Source: Plectonema cf. radiosum LEGE 06105 | Lineage (GTDB): Bacteria; Cyanobacteriota; Cyanobacteriia; Cyanobacteriales; Nostocaceae | Assembly (NCBI RefSeq): GCF_015207665.1 | Contig: NZ_JADEWL010000057.1 | Coordinates: forward strand, 1 to 39,882 | Direction of reading: 5' to 3' | DNA length: 39,882 nt | Shown: positions 1 through 7,124 of the stretch, one piece after another | How positions within the stretch are numbered: position 1 is the first letter of the stretch | Layout of the letters: the number at the start of each line of letters is the position of its first letter | Translations under genes and position numbers: made by a program | Notes under the pieces: generated by a model | Told to the model about the DNA's origin: nothing | Seen by the model: only the letters and a program-made list of their open reading frames with translations | Database searches by the model: none

Positions 1-62
1 TGGGAACACTATGTATATCTACCAAGATTACTAATTATCAAATAACTTAAGGAATCTATTGT

Positions 63-440
63 ATGTCAGTGTTTGAGCAATTATCCCCTGCCACTCCTCA
101 ACAAGCGAGCGTGTATTTACCTTACATTCAAAGTGGAAAGCGTAATTTTTTACCTTATGCGATTGGTCTTTACCAGAAAGGGGCTTTAGAAGGAGAACGT
201 AAAATAGAGAGTAGTGAAAGCATTCCTTTTATTGCTACTTGGAATATTGCCACTTTACCTTCGGACTTAACTCGTTGCCGAATGCAGTTTAATGGAAATG
301 CTGAACTGAGTTATGAAGTAATGATGGCAAGTTTCGAGTTTATAAATTTTTTAATAGAAATGCTTGAAACCTATAAGCGCCAACATATGACTGATTTTTC
401 TCAATCATTTTACCGTAAACTGCTGCGGTTGGAAGAATAA
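63..440 (+). CDS. ebsA: EbsA-like type IV pilus-associated protein
   Basis: A 125-residue soluble protein with no signal peptide or membrane segment. It resembles the cyanobacterial EbsA family (about 120-130 residues), known in Synechococcus elongatus as a component of the type IV pilus/secretion machinery involved in biofilm self-suppression. Features recalled for the family and visible here are VYLPYIQ near residue 17, a central block with IPFIATWN and LTRCRMQF, and a C-terminal FYRKLLRLEE. AAGGAA lies about ten bases before the ATG. A 9-bp stem-loop follows the stop. The BioD-like gene downstream is on the same strand, 270 bp away. The family call is from memory of conserved blocks; the alternative is an unnamed conserved cyanobacterial protein. 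Confidence 0.62.
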   Translation: MSVFEQLSPATPQQASVYLPYIQSGKRNFLPYAIGLYQKGALEGERKIESSESIPFIATWNIATLPSDLTRCRMQFNGNAELSYEVMMASFEFINFLIEMLETYKRQHMTDFSQSFYRKLLRLEE

Positions 441-464
441 AATACACGTAAAACATCTGGAAGG

Positions 465-488
465 GGAAAAGGAATAGAATCCTTTTCC
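465..488 (+). terminator. Stem-loop after the ebsA-like gene
   Basis: Perfect 9-bp stem GGAAAAGGA / TCCTTTTCC with a 6-base loop, 25 bp past the stop codon. There is only a weak T tract after it (CAAATTTTG), so it may terminate imperfectly or protect the 3' end. Confidence 0.55.
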
Positions 489-710
489 TCAAATTTTGTA
501 TTTTGATCGAGTTGATGGATTGCCCAATCGTTAACGAATAATTGATAAATAACTCTATTGGAGAAGGTTCGACCTAAAATTAAGGAACGCCCAAACAGTT
601 TTATAGGCTATTAGCAATCAACTATCGGCTATTTGGGATTATTCGCGATGGTTGAGATACAAAGCACTTTATGTTGAAAATTTTTTACTGTTGAAATTAG
701 GAGTGCGTGC

Positions 711-1805
711 GTGCCAAAATCCCCTAAGTATTTACTGATTGGGTCAACCGAACCTTCCAGCGGTAAGTCCGCAATTATTTTAGGTTTGTCTGATCAACTA
801 CATCAAGCTGGACTCGATCTCGCTTATGGCAAACCTCTTGGTAAGTGTCTCAGAGAATCCGAAGAAAGCTTGATTGAGAAAGATGTTGAGTTTATTACCC
901 AAAGCCTCAATTTAGCCCCTAACCGAGTAGTACCCACATTACTGGGGTTAAACGAGACTACACTGCAAAAACGTCTTTGTGGCCAAGACACAACCAATTA
1001 TTCGCAGTCTCTTACAAGTCAATATTTACAAAATACTGATAGTGATTTGGTTATACTCGAAGGCCCGGGTAATTTGTCTGAAGGTCGTTTGTTCGATTTG
1101 TCTTTAGTGCAATTAGCTGATTTAGTAGATGCTGAGGTGCTTCTAGTATTTCGCTATAAGTCCTTATTTTCTGTTGAAACATTGTTGTCTGCTAAGCAGT
1201 TAATTGGGGAACGTTTAATTGGTGTTGTCCTCAATGATGTTCCCGCTTCTCATTTGCAAGCTGTTAACAATACCATGCGTCCATTTTTAGAGCAGCAAGG
1301 TATTCCTGTATTCGGTATATTACCCAAAAGCAACTTGCTACGCAGTGTCACTGTGGGTGAATTAGTTCATCAATTGAATGCACAAGTTTTATGTCGTGAC
1401 GATCGCCTAAATTTATTGGTTGAAAGTCTGGCAATTGGTGCAATGAATGTCAATGCTGCTGTCAAATATTTTCGCAAACGCCAAAATATGGCAGTGGTTA
1501 CAGGTGGCGATCGCGTGGAAATTCAGCAAGCTGCATTGGAAACTTCTACTCAATGTCTGATTCTCACCGGACAGTTACCACCTCCATCTTTCATCCTCAC
1601 TCGTGCTGAAGAATTGGAAATTCCGATTCTTTCTGTAGATTTAGATACCCTTAGTACTGTGGAAATTATTGAGCGTGCTTTCGGTCAAGTTCGTGTCCAC
1701 GAACCGATTAAAGCCGAATGCGTTCGTCATTTGATGCGAGAGCATTTTGACATCAACCGCTTACTTTCTCTAATGGATTTGAGTCCCGCTACAACGCGAT
1801 CGTAA
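711..1805 (+). CDS. BioD-like/DRTGG protein of the phosphotransacetylase N-terminal family
   Basis: 364 residues, the COG0857 type. An N-terminal AAA_26/BioD-like P-loop ATPase domain carries GSTEPSSGKS at residues 11-20. A DRTGG-type domain follows (about residues 210-330, with VVTGGDR near 262-268). The catalytic phosphate acetyltransferase domain that follows these in bacterial Pta fusions is absent, so this is probably a nucleotide-binding sensor or regulator rather than Pta. Start is the GTG at 711, with TTAGGAG just upstream; GTG at 703 lies in another frame. The stop is followed by a large inverted repeat shared with the convergent DUF4188 gene. Function in cyanobacteria is not established. 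Confidence 0.85.
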   Translation: MPKSPKYLLIGSTEPSSGKSAIILGLSDQLHQAGLDLAYGKPLGKCLRESEESLIEKDVEFITQSLNLAPNRVVPTLLGLNETTLQKRLCGQDTTNYSQSLTSQYLQNTDSDLVILEGPGNLSEGRLFDLSLVQLADLVDAEVLLVFRYKSLFSVETLLSAKQLIGERLIGVVLNDVPASHLQAVNNTMRPFLEQQGIPVFGILPKSNLLRSVTVGELVHQLNAQVLCRDDRLNLLVESLAIGAMNVNAAVKYFRKRQNMAVVTGGDRVEIQQAALETSTQCLILTGQLPPPSFILTRAEELEIPILSVDLDTLSTVEIIERAFGQVRVHEPIKAECVRHLMREHFDINRLLSLMDLSPATTRS

Positions 1806-1812
1806 ACCAGTG

Positions 1813-1911
1813 AACAGTTATCAGTGAACAGTTATCAATTGATATGCTTCCTATTCTATTTCTCACCATACACCGAGTTCGAGGACTGATAACTGATAAC
1901 TGATAACTGTT
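1813..1911. terminator. Long inverted repeat between convergent genes
   Basis: Two 25-base arms (1813-1837 and 1887-1911) built from AACAGTTATCAGT-type units pair at 22 of 25 positions around a 49-base loop. They lie between the stop of the BioD-like gene and the stop of the convergent DUF4188 gene, and the right arm touches the latter's stop codon. A bidirectional terminator role is inferred from position. Confidence 0.6.
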
Positions 1912-2386
1912 AAATATTCCCTACACGCCGAGGTGCGCTTTCCTTGCGCTCTGTCACTGATATATGTTTGGTTGCAGCAGCTAATCCAAAAATCGGCATA
2001 TTTCCATAAATCGCCTTGTAATTTCCTGGATTAATTAGATAGGTTTCGTGCCAAATTCCAACACTACCATCGGCACCCACAACTCGATTAAACCGCTGCC
2101 AAGCTTTTAAATGCGGTTCTTCTGGACTTCTAGCAAAACGCTCTAAATCCTCAAAAGAACGCCAGTACTGGATTAATCCTACTCCTCGCCAATAAAGAAA
2201 ACTTTCCCCACCCAAAAAGCCCTTTTCGGGATGCTCGTACAAAGTGCGTAACATAGGTGTCATTGCCATTGCAGTTGGTACCCATTTGTTAACCGCAAAA
2301 AGCTTGTTAATTCGCATCCCAATCAAAAAAACTAGGAAGGGTTCGCTTGTTTCGGCTGTAAAACGTCCAGACATTACTTGAGACAT
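1910..2386 (-). CDS. DUF4188 family (monooxygenase-like) protein
   Basis: 158 residues matching the DUF4188 type: an N-terminal GRFTAE block, FLIGMRINKLFAVNKW, then LGGESFLYWRGVGLIQYWRSFEDLERFAR and a C-terminal IWHETYLI. The fold is related to dimeric alpha/beta-barrel (ABM-like) monooxygenases and phenylacetaldoxime dehydratase, and no reaction is known for the family. It is divergently transcribed from a PadR repressor gene 94 bp away, with two palindromes between them, so it is probably the repressor's target and may deal with a small aromatic or reactive compound (inference). The C-terminal tail after KAIYGNMP is polar and probably disordered. Confidence 0.8.
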   Translation of the reverse strand: MSQVMSGRFTAETSEPFLVFLIGMRINKLFAVNKWVPTAMAMTPMLRTLYEHPEKGFLGGESFLYWRGVGLIQYWRSFEDLERFARSPEEPHLKAWQRFNRVVGADGSVGIWHETYLINPGNYKAIYGNMPIFGLAAATKHISVTERKESAPRRVGNI

Positions 2387-2417
2387 AAATTGGCTAATCC
2401 TTTACTTTTTGTAGTAT

Positions 2418-2462
2418 TATGCAACTAATTGCATAATATCAAATATGCAACTTGTTGCATAT
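2418..2462. promoter_or_regulatory. Twin palindromic operators, likely PadR sites
   Basis: Two copies of the palindrome TATGCAA-N4-TTGCATA, at 2418-2435 (spacer CTAA) and 2444-2461 (spacer CTTG), centred 26 bp apart. They sit in the 94-bp gap between the divergent DUF4188 and padR genes. ATGCAA-N4-TTGCAT is close to operators described for PadR repressors (ATGT-N8-ACAT type). A TATTAT -10-like hexamer for the padR side (2415-2420) overlaps the first site. Autorepression plus repression of the DUF4188 gene is the natural reading. Confidence 0.72.
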
Positions 2463-2480
2463 AAAGAAAGGTTAAGAATT

Positions 2481-3020
2481 ATGTCTTTAGCACACGCGAT
2501 ATTGGCATCTTTGATTGAAAGTTCTTGTAGTGGATACGATTTAGCCAAGCGATTTGATGGTTCGGTAGGTTTTTTCTGGCAAGCTTCTCATCAGCAGATT
2601 TACCGCGAGTTATCAAAACTTGATAAACTTGGCTGGATAACTTCTGAAATAATTAGTCAAGAAGGGCGACCAGACAAAAAAGTTTATACTGTTACACAAC
2701 AAGGAACTATTGAATTGCAAGAATGGATTGCCAAACCTTGCGAACCAATGCCAGTTAAAGATGATTTATTAGTTAAAATATTTTGCGGACATATTGTATC
2801 AGATAATACAATTATTCAAGAATTAGAGCATCATCGTCAAGCTCATATTGAGAAATTATCTAAATACAAAGAGTTAGAAGAGAAATATTTTCAAAATCCC
2901 CAACAACTTAGCCGGGTTGCGAAATTCCAATACTTAACTCTCAATAGAGGTATTCGCGATGAAACACAATGGCTCGATTGGTGCGATCAAGCAATTGAAC
3001 TGTTAAAGAAATCAGTTTAA
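2481..3020 (+). CDS. PadR family transcriptional regulator
   Basis: 179 residues from ATG 2481. The N-terminal PadR winged helix (SLAHAILASLIESSCSGYDLAKRF, then FWQASHQQIYRELSKLDKLGWI and GRPDKKVYTVTQQG) covers residues 2-75. The C-terminal helical dimerisation region (VirR-like, rich in Glu/Lys) covers the rest. An in-frame ATG at 2445 would add twelve residues, but it lies inside the second operator palindrome, and AAAGAAAGG lies 11 bases before 2481, so 2481 is preferred. PadR proteins usually repress neighbouring detoxification genes and are released by phenolic or other small ligands. Confidence 0.93.
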   Translation: MSLAHAILASLIESSCSGYDLAKRFDGSVGFFWQASHQQIYRELSKLDKLGWITSEIISQEGRPDKKVYTVTQQGTIELQEWIAKPCEPMPVKDDLLVKIFCGHIVSDNTIIQELEHHRQAHIEKLSKYKELEEKYFQNPQQLSRVAKFQYLTLNRGIRDETQWLDWCDQAIELLKKSV

Positions 3021-3109
3021 AAATTGTATGCTCTAACCATAAGTAGGTTCCCGACAACTCTTTCACCTGCTAAAATACTTTGGTCGTTTAATAGCAATTA
3101 AATCTGTCT

Positions 3110-3616
3110 TTGAGTCAGTCAACAAACGTAGTAAACAGCATCGATACATTAGCGCAAGAATTAGCGACTATTCAGCAAATGGGTTCCAAGCGAATCGCGG
3201 TGCTGGGTTCTCGTCATGTGCCTATTACCCATCAGAATCTGATTGAAATGATGACTTATGCCCTAGTTTTATCGGGTAATCGAGTCATCACCTCTGGTGC
3301 TACAGGTACAAATTCAGCCGCTATTAAAGGCGCGATGCGAGCTGACCCTAACTTTCTTACAGTGATTTTACCCCAAAGTTTAGACCGTCAGCCTTTAGAA
3401 TCGCGCCAGCAACTAGAAAAGGTAATGCATCTAGTAGAAAACTCCAGCAATGACCACTTGTCCCTTGCTGAAGCTAGTTATCAATGTAATAAAGAAATAA
3501 TCTCCCGCTGTCAGCAACTCGTCTGCTTTGCCTTTCACGATAGTCGCACTCTGCTACAAACGTGTAAGGATGCGGAAGAACAAAGGAAAGTGGTCACTGT
3601 GTTCTATTTTGATTAG
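3110..3616 (+). CDS. DprA/SLOG-like protein ('DNA recombination-mediator protein A')
   Basis: 168 residues with a Rossmann-like SLOG fold: KRIAVLGSRHVP (about 27-38), VITSGATGTNSAAIKGAM (about 59-76, the GxATG-type nucleotide-binding loop) and VTVILPQS. Cyanobacterial genomes usually annotate this family as DNA recombination-mediator protein A, but it lacks the full DprA C-terminal region and may bind nucleotides as LOG/TIR-associated proteins do. The start is TTG at 3110 with no clear ribosome-binding site, so the start is uncertain; no early in-frame ATG is available before residue 24. It stands alone, followed by about 500 bp of structured noncoding DNA. Confidence 0.72.
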   Translation: MSQSTNVVNSIDTLAQELATIQQMGSKRIAVLGSRHVPITHQNLIEMMTYALVLSGNRVITSGATGTNSAAIKGAMRADPNFLTVILPQSLDRQPLESRQQLEKVMHLVENSSNDHLSLAEASYQCNKEIISRCQQLVCFAFHDSRTLLQTCKDAEEQRKVVTVFYFD

Positions 3617-3683
3617 TCAACCAGTTATTCTAGTTACTTTTTTATTAGTCATTAGTGATTCGATTTTGGATTCATGATTTTGA

Positions 3684-3855
3684 GGATACTGCGTTGCGGT
3701 GAGTCCACCCTATCGTGTGTGGACTTCCGTATCGTCCAAGTTATCTTAGGGAACCCGAAGAGAGATCCATTTACTGAAAAGGACATCAAGTATCGAGGGT
3801 TTTAGATTTATCCTGGAAATAGATCGATTGCACCTTGCAGGTGAACAATGGCTTG
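3684..3855 (+). ncRNA. Candidate structured RNA (possibly 6S-like)
   Basis: This noncoding stretch folds strongly. GATAC (3685-3689) pairs with GTATC (3729-3733), enclosing the 8-bp stem GAGTCCAC/GTGGACTT (3701-3708/3719-3726). A second hairpin has ATCTT..GGG-AA-CCC..GAGAT (about 3743-3766). GTCC near 3734 can pair with GGAC at 3781-3784. CACCT-TGC-AGGTG (3831-3843) forms another hairpin, and TTGCGGTG near 3694 could pair with CACCTTGCA at long range. The total of about 170 nt, mostly one extended hairpin with internal loops, is compatible with 6S RNA, but I could not match a cyanobacterial 6S sequence from memory. Strand is assigned only by reading direction of the flanking genes. Confidence 0.33.
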
Positions 3856-3941
3856 AAAGACAAAAATATTAACTATTGCCGTCTTAAAAGATTTTCATTG
3901 TTTAATCTAAAATCTAAAATTACCTATGACTAGTGAAACTT

Positions 3942-3983
3942 AAAGACTGCGACTATATGCCGTTAATAGTATACGCTGTCTTT
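3942..3983. other. Strong 42-nt stem-loop upstream of the MAPEG gene
   Basis: AAAGAC-T-GCG-ACTAT (3942-3956) pairs with ATAGT-ATA-CGC-T-GTCTTT (3966-3983): 14 base pairs with one T/T mismatch, a 3-base bulge and a 9-base loop. It lies about 150 bp upstream of the MAPEG ORF. It could be the terminator of the RNA candidate just before it or a leader structure; no T run follows. Confidence 0.5.
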
Positions 3984-4130
3984 GAAAGAGAATAAATCGG
4001 TAACTTCTTGCCTCAATTGCAGTAATAACTGATAAAAATGGTTCGTTTCCTCAACCATCCACTCAACGATTTAATTACATAGAAAAGTAGATTTTGCCCT
4101 AATATTTTGCACAATTTCTTTATTTTATTT

Positions 4131-4556
4131 ATGTTGATGCCTGTTCCACAATTACCCGTACCAGTTTTATTCTTATACTGTATTGCTGTAGCTTTCCTGC
4201 TAATTTACTTTCCGTTTTTAGCTGTTGCTTTTGCCCGTATGAGTGTCGGTTATGATTATTACGCACCACGAGCAATGTTTGAAAAGCTTCCACCTTATGC
4301 ACAACGAGCTACTTGGGCGCATCAAAACTCTTTTGAAGCCTTTCCAATTTTTGCTGCTGCGGCTTTGATGGCTTACGTAACAGGTGTTAATTCTCCCACT
4401 TCTGCATGGGCGGCATTAAGTTTTATTGCAGCGCGTTTATTGTATTCGGTTTTTTATATTTCAAATATCCCACTTTTGCGATCGCTAATGTATGCTATCG
4501 GCTTAGTTTGTTCTTGTACTTTATTTGTTTTGAGCATCATTCAAGCAAGTAATTAA
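4131..4556 (+). CDS. MAPEG family membrane protein
   Basis: 141 residues with four predicted transmembrane helices and the MAPEG pattern of a central RATWAHQNSFEAFPIFAAAAL block. In eicosanoid/glutathione-metabolism relatives, the equivalent N/E/R residues bind glutathione. Bacterial members are poorly characterised; a glutathione-linked peroxidase or transferase role in the membrane is possible. The frame is open from a TTG at 4107. ATG 4131 (or 4137) begins nearer the family start and is preferred, though no Shine-Dalgarno sequence is visible. The next gene, yajQ, starts 114 bp downstream on the same strand. Confidence 0.85.
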   Translation: MLMPVPQLPVPVLFLYCIAVAFLLIYFPFLAVAFARMSVGYDYYAPRAMFEKLPPYAQRATWAHQNSFEAFPIFAAAALMAYVTGVNSPTSAWAALSFIAARLLYSVFYISNIPLLRSLMYAIGLVCSCTLFVLSIIQASN

Positions 4557-4670
4557 GTTGTTAATTGTTATTTTTTCGACATTTGTTAGACTAAATACTA
4601 TTAACTATCAACTATCAAATACAATTATTTAAATGTAAAACTACGAATAAAGAAAACTGGGTTTTGTTTT

Positions 4671-5162
4671 ATGGCTTCTACTTATTCTTTCGATGTTGTT
4701 AGCGATTTTGATAGACAAGAATTGGTTAATGCTATTGACCAAACTACGCGAGAAATTAAGAGCCGCTACGATTTGAAAGACACTAAAACTACAATGGAAT
4801 TAGGAGAAGAAAGCATTAAAGTGAATGCAGATAGCGATTTCACCTTAGAAACAGTCAACACTATACTCCGAGAAAAAGCAGCAAAGCGTAAACTTTCTCA
4901 AAAAATCTTTGAGTTTGGTAAAGCTGAATCTGCTGGTGGTAATCGTGTCAATCAAGAAATCAAGTTAAAAAAAGGTATTAGTCCAGAAATTGCCAAGAAT
5001 CTTTCTAAATTGATTCGTGATGAATTCAAAAAAGTACAGGCTTCAATTCAAGGAGATTTAATCCGAGTTAGTAGTAAGAATAAAGATGATTTGCAAGTTG
5101 TGATGCAGCGGTTAAAAGAAGAAGATTTGCCCGTCGCTTTGCAGTTTACAAATTATCGTTAG
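4671..5162 (+). CDS. yajQ: YajQ family cyclic-di-GMP/nucleotide-binding protein
   Basis: 163 residues, the normal YajQ length. The family's opening [19 protein letters not shown] and the paired ferredoxin-like modules are visible ([16 protein letters not shown], then the Lys-rich [42 protein letters not shown] block), with the ending ALQFTNYR. In Xanthomonas and Pseudomonas, YajQ homologues bind cyclic di-GMP and act with a transcription factor; E. coli YajQ binds nucleotides and RNA. Its cyanobacterial role is unproven. The start is well supported by the conserved N-terminus. It is convergent with the GST gene across a nested inverted-repeat region. Confidence 0.95.
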   Translation: MASTYSFDVVSDFDRQELVNAIDQTTREIKSRYDLKDTKTTMELGEESIKVNADSDFTLETVNTILREKAAKRKLSQKIFEFGKAESAGGNRVNQEIKLKKGISPEIAKNLSKLIRDEFKKVQASIQGDLIRVSSKNKDDLQVVMQRLKEEDLPVALQFTNYR

Positions 5163-5177
5163 ATAAACATAGCTCGC

Positions 5178-5390
5178 AGGTCGTAGGTTGGGTTAGGCGC
5201 AGGAATAATAATGGTTTTCAACTAGAAATTAATCTGTAAGCCGTAACCCAACATCTTCTATTATTATTCGTGTGTTGCAATAACTGAATTTATTTAAAAT
5301 AAAAACATTGATGTTGGGTTACGACACAATAATGATAAATTCACCTTACTTTCTCAAGTTGATTTTCCTGTTCAACCCAACCTACTGACT
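5178..5390. repeat. Nested GTAGGTTGGGTT-type inverted repeats
   Basis: The gap between convergent yajQ and gst has an outer pair, CGTAGGTTGGGTT near 5180 and AACCCAACCTAC near 5374, and an inner pair, GTAACCCAACATC near 5240 and GATGTTGGGTTAC near 5311. The same repeat family recurs at 13979-14057. This is a dispersed intergenic repeat typical of cyanobacteria, here placed where a bidirectional terminator would act. Confidence 0.65.
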
Positions 5391-5401
5391 AACTTTTAAA
5401 A

Positions 5402-5959
5402 TTAACTGAAAATACCCATAGCCTTTTGAAATGCCGGACGTTGGGAAAGTTTTGTCATATAATTAGTAACATTTGGATACTCGCTTAAATCCAGCTTGAG
5501 CATGATCGGAATATAGTTGAGAATTGAACCCACAGCCACATCAGCAACAGTAAATTCTTGACCCATTAAAAAAGGTTGCTCCGCTAATATTTCATTCAAG
5601 GGATTAATTAAACGGGGCATTTCTTTTTCTCGGTTAGCTTCTAGAAAAACTCCTGGTCCCAAAGTCGCATTTGCAAACAACGACCACTGAGAATAAATAG
5701 CACGTTCTTCTGGAGAAAGAGTTTTTTTACTATATTTATCAGCAAGATATAGCAAAATCGCGCCGGATTCCCAAAGTTGGAAATCCCCGTCTGTGATTGC
5801 AGGAACTTTACCCATGGGGTTAATCGCTAAAAATTCGGGTTGGAGGTGTTCTCCTGCTTGCATATCAAGCTTGACGAATTCGTAGGGAATTTCTAATTCT
5901 TCTAAGTACCACTGAATAATTGAAGCACGACTACGCGCACCGCCGTAGAGTTTTAGCAT
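5402..5959 (-). CDS. Glutathione S-transferase family protein
   Basis: 185 residues from ATG 5959. An N-terminal thioredoxin-like domain (KLYGGARSRASIIQWYLEELEIPYEFV, then NPMGKVPAITDGDFQLWESGAILLYLADKY with the cis-Pro and the ES glutathione-binding pair) is followed by an all-helical C-terminal domain with the N-capping motif TVADVAVGSIL. It probably conjugates or reduces electrophiles or peroxides with glutathione. The frame stays open 26 codons further upstream, but that stretch is encoded by a dispersed palindromic repeat and is not GST-like, so the shorter start, which begins exactly at the domain, is preferred. Confidence 0.92.
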   Translation of the reverse strand: MLKLYGGARSRASIIQWYLEELEIPYEFVKLDMQAGEHLQPEFLAINPMGKVPAITDGDFQLWESGAILLYLADKYSKKTLSPEERAIYSQWSLFANATLGPGVFLEANREKEMPRLINPLNEILAEQPFLMGQEFTVADVAVGSILNYIPIMLKLDLSEYPNVTNYMTKLSQRPAFQKAMGIFS

Positions 5960-6000
5960 GGTTTTTATTGTTGGGGGAAGGTTTGGTTTGACATTATACC

Positions 6001-6052
6001 TGGCGGTTGAAACCGCTGCTACACAGGCAAAACCCACCTGCGTGGGTTATGA
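6001..6052. repeat. Double-hairpin dispersed repeat
   Basis: Two adjacent hairpins: GCGGTT-GA-AACCGC (6003-6016) and AACCCAC-CTGC-GTGGGTT (6031-6048), separated by TGCTACACAGGCAA. This combination is a frequent intergenic element in Nostocales genomes. Here it sits in the leader of the GST gene. Confidence 0.6.
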
Positions 6053-6070
6053 ATAGGCAGCATACATTAT

Positions 6071-6247
6071 TTACGATACGTTTAATAGTGCCTGTTTGAA
6101 TGCTTTGGCGGTTTTAAAATCATCATCTGGTAGTTTGATATTGCACTCAGATGCTCTACCAAGAATACAGCTAGTGCGGGAATCGAATATATATTGTCTT
6201 CCGGATAATTTGCCTTCAGTGATGGTGAGAGTTACTTTAGCTGACAT
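6071..6247 (-). pseudogene. Truncated FHA-domain protein (N-terminal half only)
   Basis: A 58-codon frame, ATG 6247 to TAA 6071. It begins with a clear forkhead-associated domain: MSAKVTLTITEGKLSG, then YIFDSRTSCILGRASECNIKLPDDD (residues 19-43 in two runs). The phosphothreonine-contacting Arg31 and Ser33 are present. Homology stops at about residue 43, before the essential SRxH strand, and is replaced by an unrelated tail of about 15 residues. FHA domains bind phosphothreonine peptides and need about 80-100 residues, so this fragment is unlikely to bind. It is probably the stump of a larger gene broken by rearrangement; the stump of a Ser/Thr kinase gene lies 1.2 kb away on the same strand. 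Confidence 0.72.
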
Positions 6248-6260
6248 GATTTATTCAGAT

Positions 6261-6330
6261 TGTAGGGTGTGTGACGGTTTGCATGAATTTGAATAAAAAC
6301 GATTAATAATTGATTTACCGTCACGCACCA
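6261..6330. repeat. MITE-like repeat, copy A
   Basis: A 70-bp element with imperfect terminal inverted repeats: TGTAGGGTGTGTGACGGT at 6261-6278 and ACCGTCACGCACCA at 6317-6330. An inverted copy lies at 6561-6633, and a 10-bp piece of the same terminus occurs at 7449-7458 at the kinase/higB junction. No ORF inside. Confidence 0.65.
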
Positions 6331-6381
6331 TCAGCGTATTGTGACAACATATAAAGTAATGACAATCTTAATTAATTTTCT

Positions 6382-6516
6382 ATGACAATAACACTTAATT
6401 TACCACCAGATATGGAGTTGTATTTGATTCAAAGAGCAGAAGAAAAAGGTATCTCTGTAGAAGATTATATTTTGGAAATTTTGACAGAGCATATTTCCAA
6501 AGATATGAAATCGTAA
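6382..6516 (+). CDS. Small antitoxin-like protein, 44 residues
   Basis: ATG 6382 to TAA 6514-6516. The product starts MTITLNLPPDMELYLIQRAE and continues EKGISVEDYILEILTEHIS. This is the beta strand/helix/helix pattern of short ribbon-helix-helix antitoxin-like proteins common in cyanobacteria, whose N-terminal strand binds DNA and whose tail neutralises a toxin. No toxin gene follows within the next 120 bp, so it is orphaned or lost its partner. It sits exactly between two inverted MITE-like repeats. Small size and absence of a clear ribosome-binding site limit confidence. Confidence 0.6.
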   Translation: MTITLNLPPDMELYLIQRAEEKGISVEDYILEILTEHISKDMKS

Positions 6517-6560
6517 TTTGTAAGTGCTATTATCGCACCTTAACCCACCATGTTTATCGA

Positions 6561-6633
6561 TTGGTGCGTGACGGGAAAGTCAATTTATTTCGTTAAAATT
6601 GAAAACTTTTCGTAACCGTCACACACCCTACAA
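6561..6633. repeat. MITE-like repeat, copy B (inverted relative to copy A)
   Basis: Termini TTGGTGCGTGACGG (6561-6574) and ACCGTCACACACCCTACAA (6615-6633) are the reverse complement of copy A's ends. Together A and B bracket the 44-codon ORF in inverted orientation. Copy B ends 4 bp from the stop codon of higA. Confidence 0.65.
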
Positions 6634-6636
6634 ATA

Positions 6637-7038
6637 TTAACTAATAAATAATTTTGGAGAAACATGAAAAAAATCTCCTAAAGCTTTAGTTTGCGTTTCA
6701 GTAATTGCGCGTTTACCGTCGATAATTTCCGAGACAATCTCTTTTGAACCGAAAATTTCTACTAGTTCAGATTGTTTAATTTCTCGTGCTTCCATCAAAT
6801 GTTGAAGAATTATATGAGGTGAGGATTTATTCATCGGATAATTTTTATTTTCATATTCTTCTATTAATCTCACCAAAATTTGTAACAAAGCTGTTTCTTC
6901 TTGGGAACGATTTTTACAACCGATTAACCGTTCAGCATTAGCGAGCATAACTTCATATTCTGCTTCTGATGTAATGACTTGTGGTTGATATTCTGCTAAA
7001 AGTTTTCCGTATAGTTTTCTATCAAAAGCTAAAGACAT
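6637..7038 (-). CDS. higA: HigA-type antitoxin, XRE-family helix-turn-helix
   Basis: 133 residues. The N-terminal part (EYQPQVITSEAEYEVMLANAERLI and LLQILVRLIEEYENKNYPM) is the characteristic COG5499 antitoxin helix region that wraps the toxin. An XRE-like HTH follows (about residues 75-128: ILQHLMEAREIKQSELVEIFGSKEIVSEIIDGKRAIT). It neutralises HigB and represses the operon. It lies 86 bp downstream of higB, giving the toxin-first order usual for hig loci; the gap is longer than usual. Complete in length, with an intact HTH. Confidence 0.9.
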   Translation of the reverse strand: MSLAFDRKLYGKLLAEYQPQVITSEAEYEVMLANAERLIGCKNRSQEETALLQILVRLIEEYENKNYPMNKSSPHIILQHLMEAREIKQSELVEIFGSKEIVSEIIDGKRAITETQTKALGDFFHVSPKLFIS

Positions 7039-7124
7039 TTTTCTGACCTATTATTTATGAATATAAAATTTTAATTTTCTCGAAAATTATATTATCAGTC
7101 TGAGTCAAACAAGTTAGTCAACTT

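Larger units (their letters stand above)
3617..4130. other. Long intergenic region with RNA-like structure
   Basis: About 510 bp without a credible ORF between the SLOG-like gene and the MAPEG gene. It contains the candidate RNA (3684-3855) and the stem-loop at 3942-3983. Between them is a TCTAAAATCTAAAAT direct repeat (about 3906-3920), a common simple repeat in Nostocales intergenic DNA. Confidence 0.6.

Noticed and set aside
2445-2480. Longer PadR start at ATG 2445
   Set aside because: That ATG lies within the operator palindrome, and the added residues are not PadR-like; ATG 2481 has a better ribosome-binding site.
6096-6296. Plus-strand frame of 66 codons, and a tRNA-like string (GCTCTACCAAG.. 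and GGGAATCGAA) within it
   Set aside because: The minus strand of the same DNA encodes a clear FHA-domain start. The tRNA-like pieces are in the wrong order for one tRNA and cannot fold as a cloverleaf.
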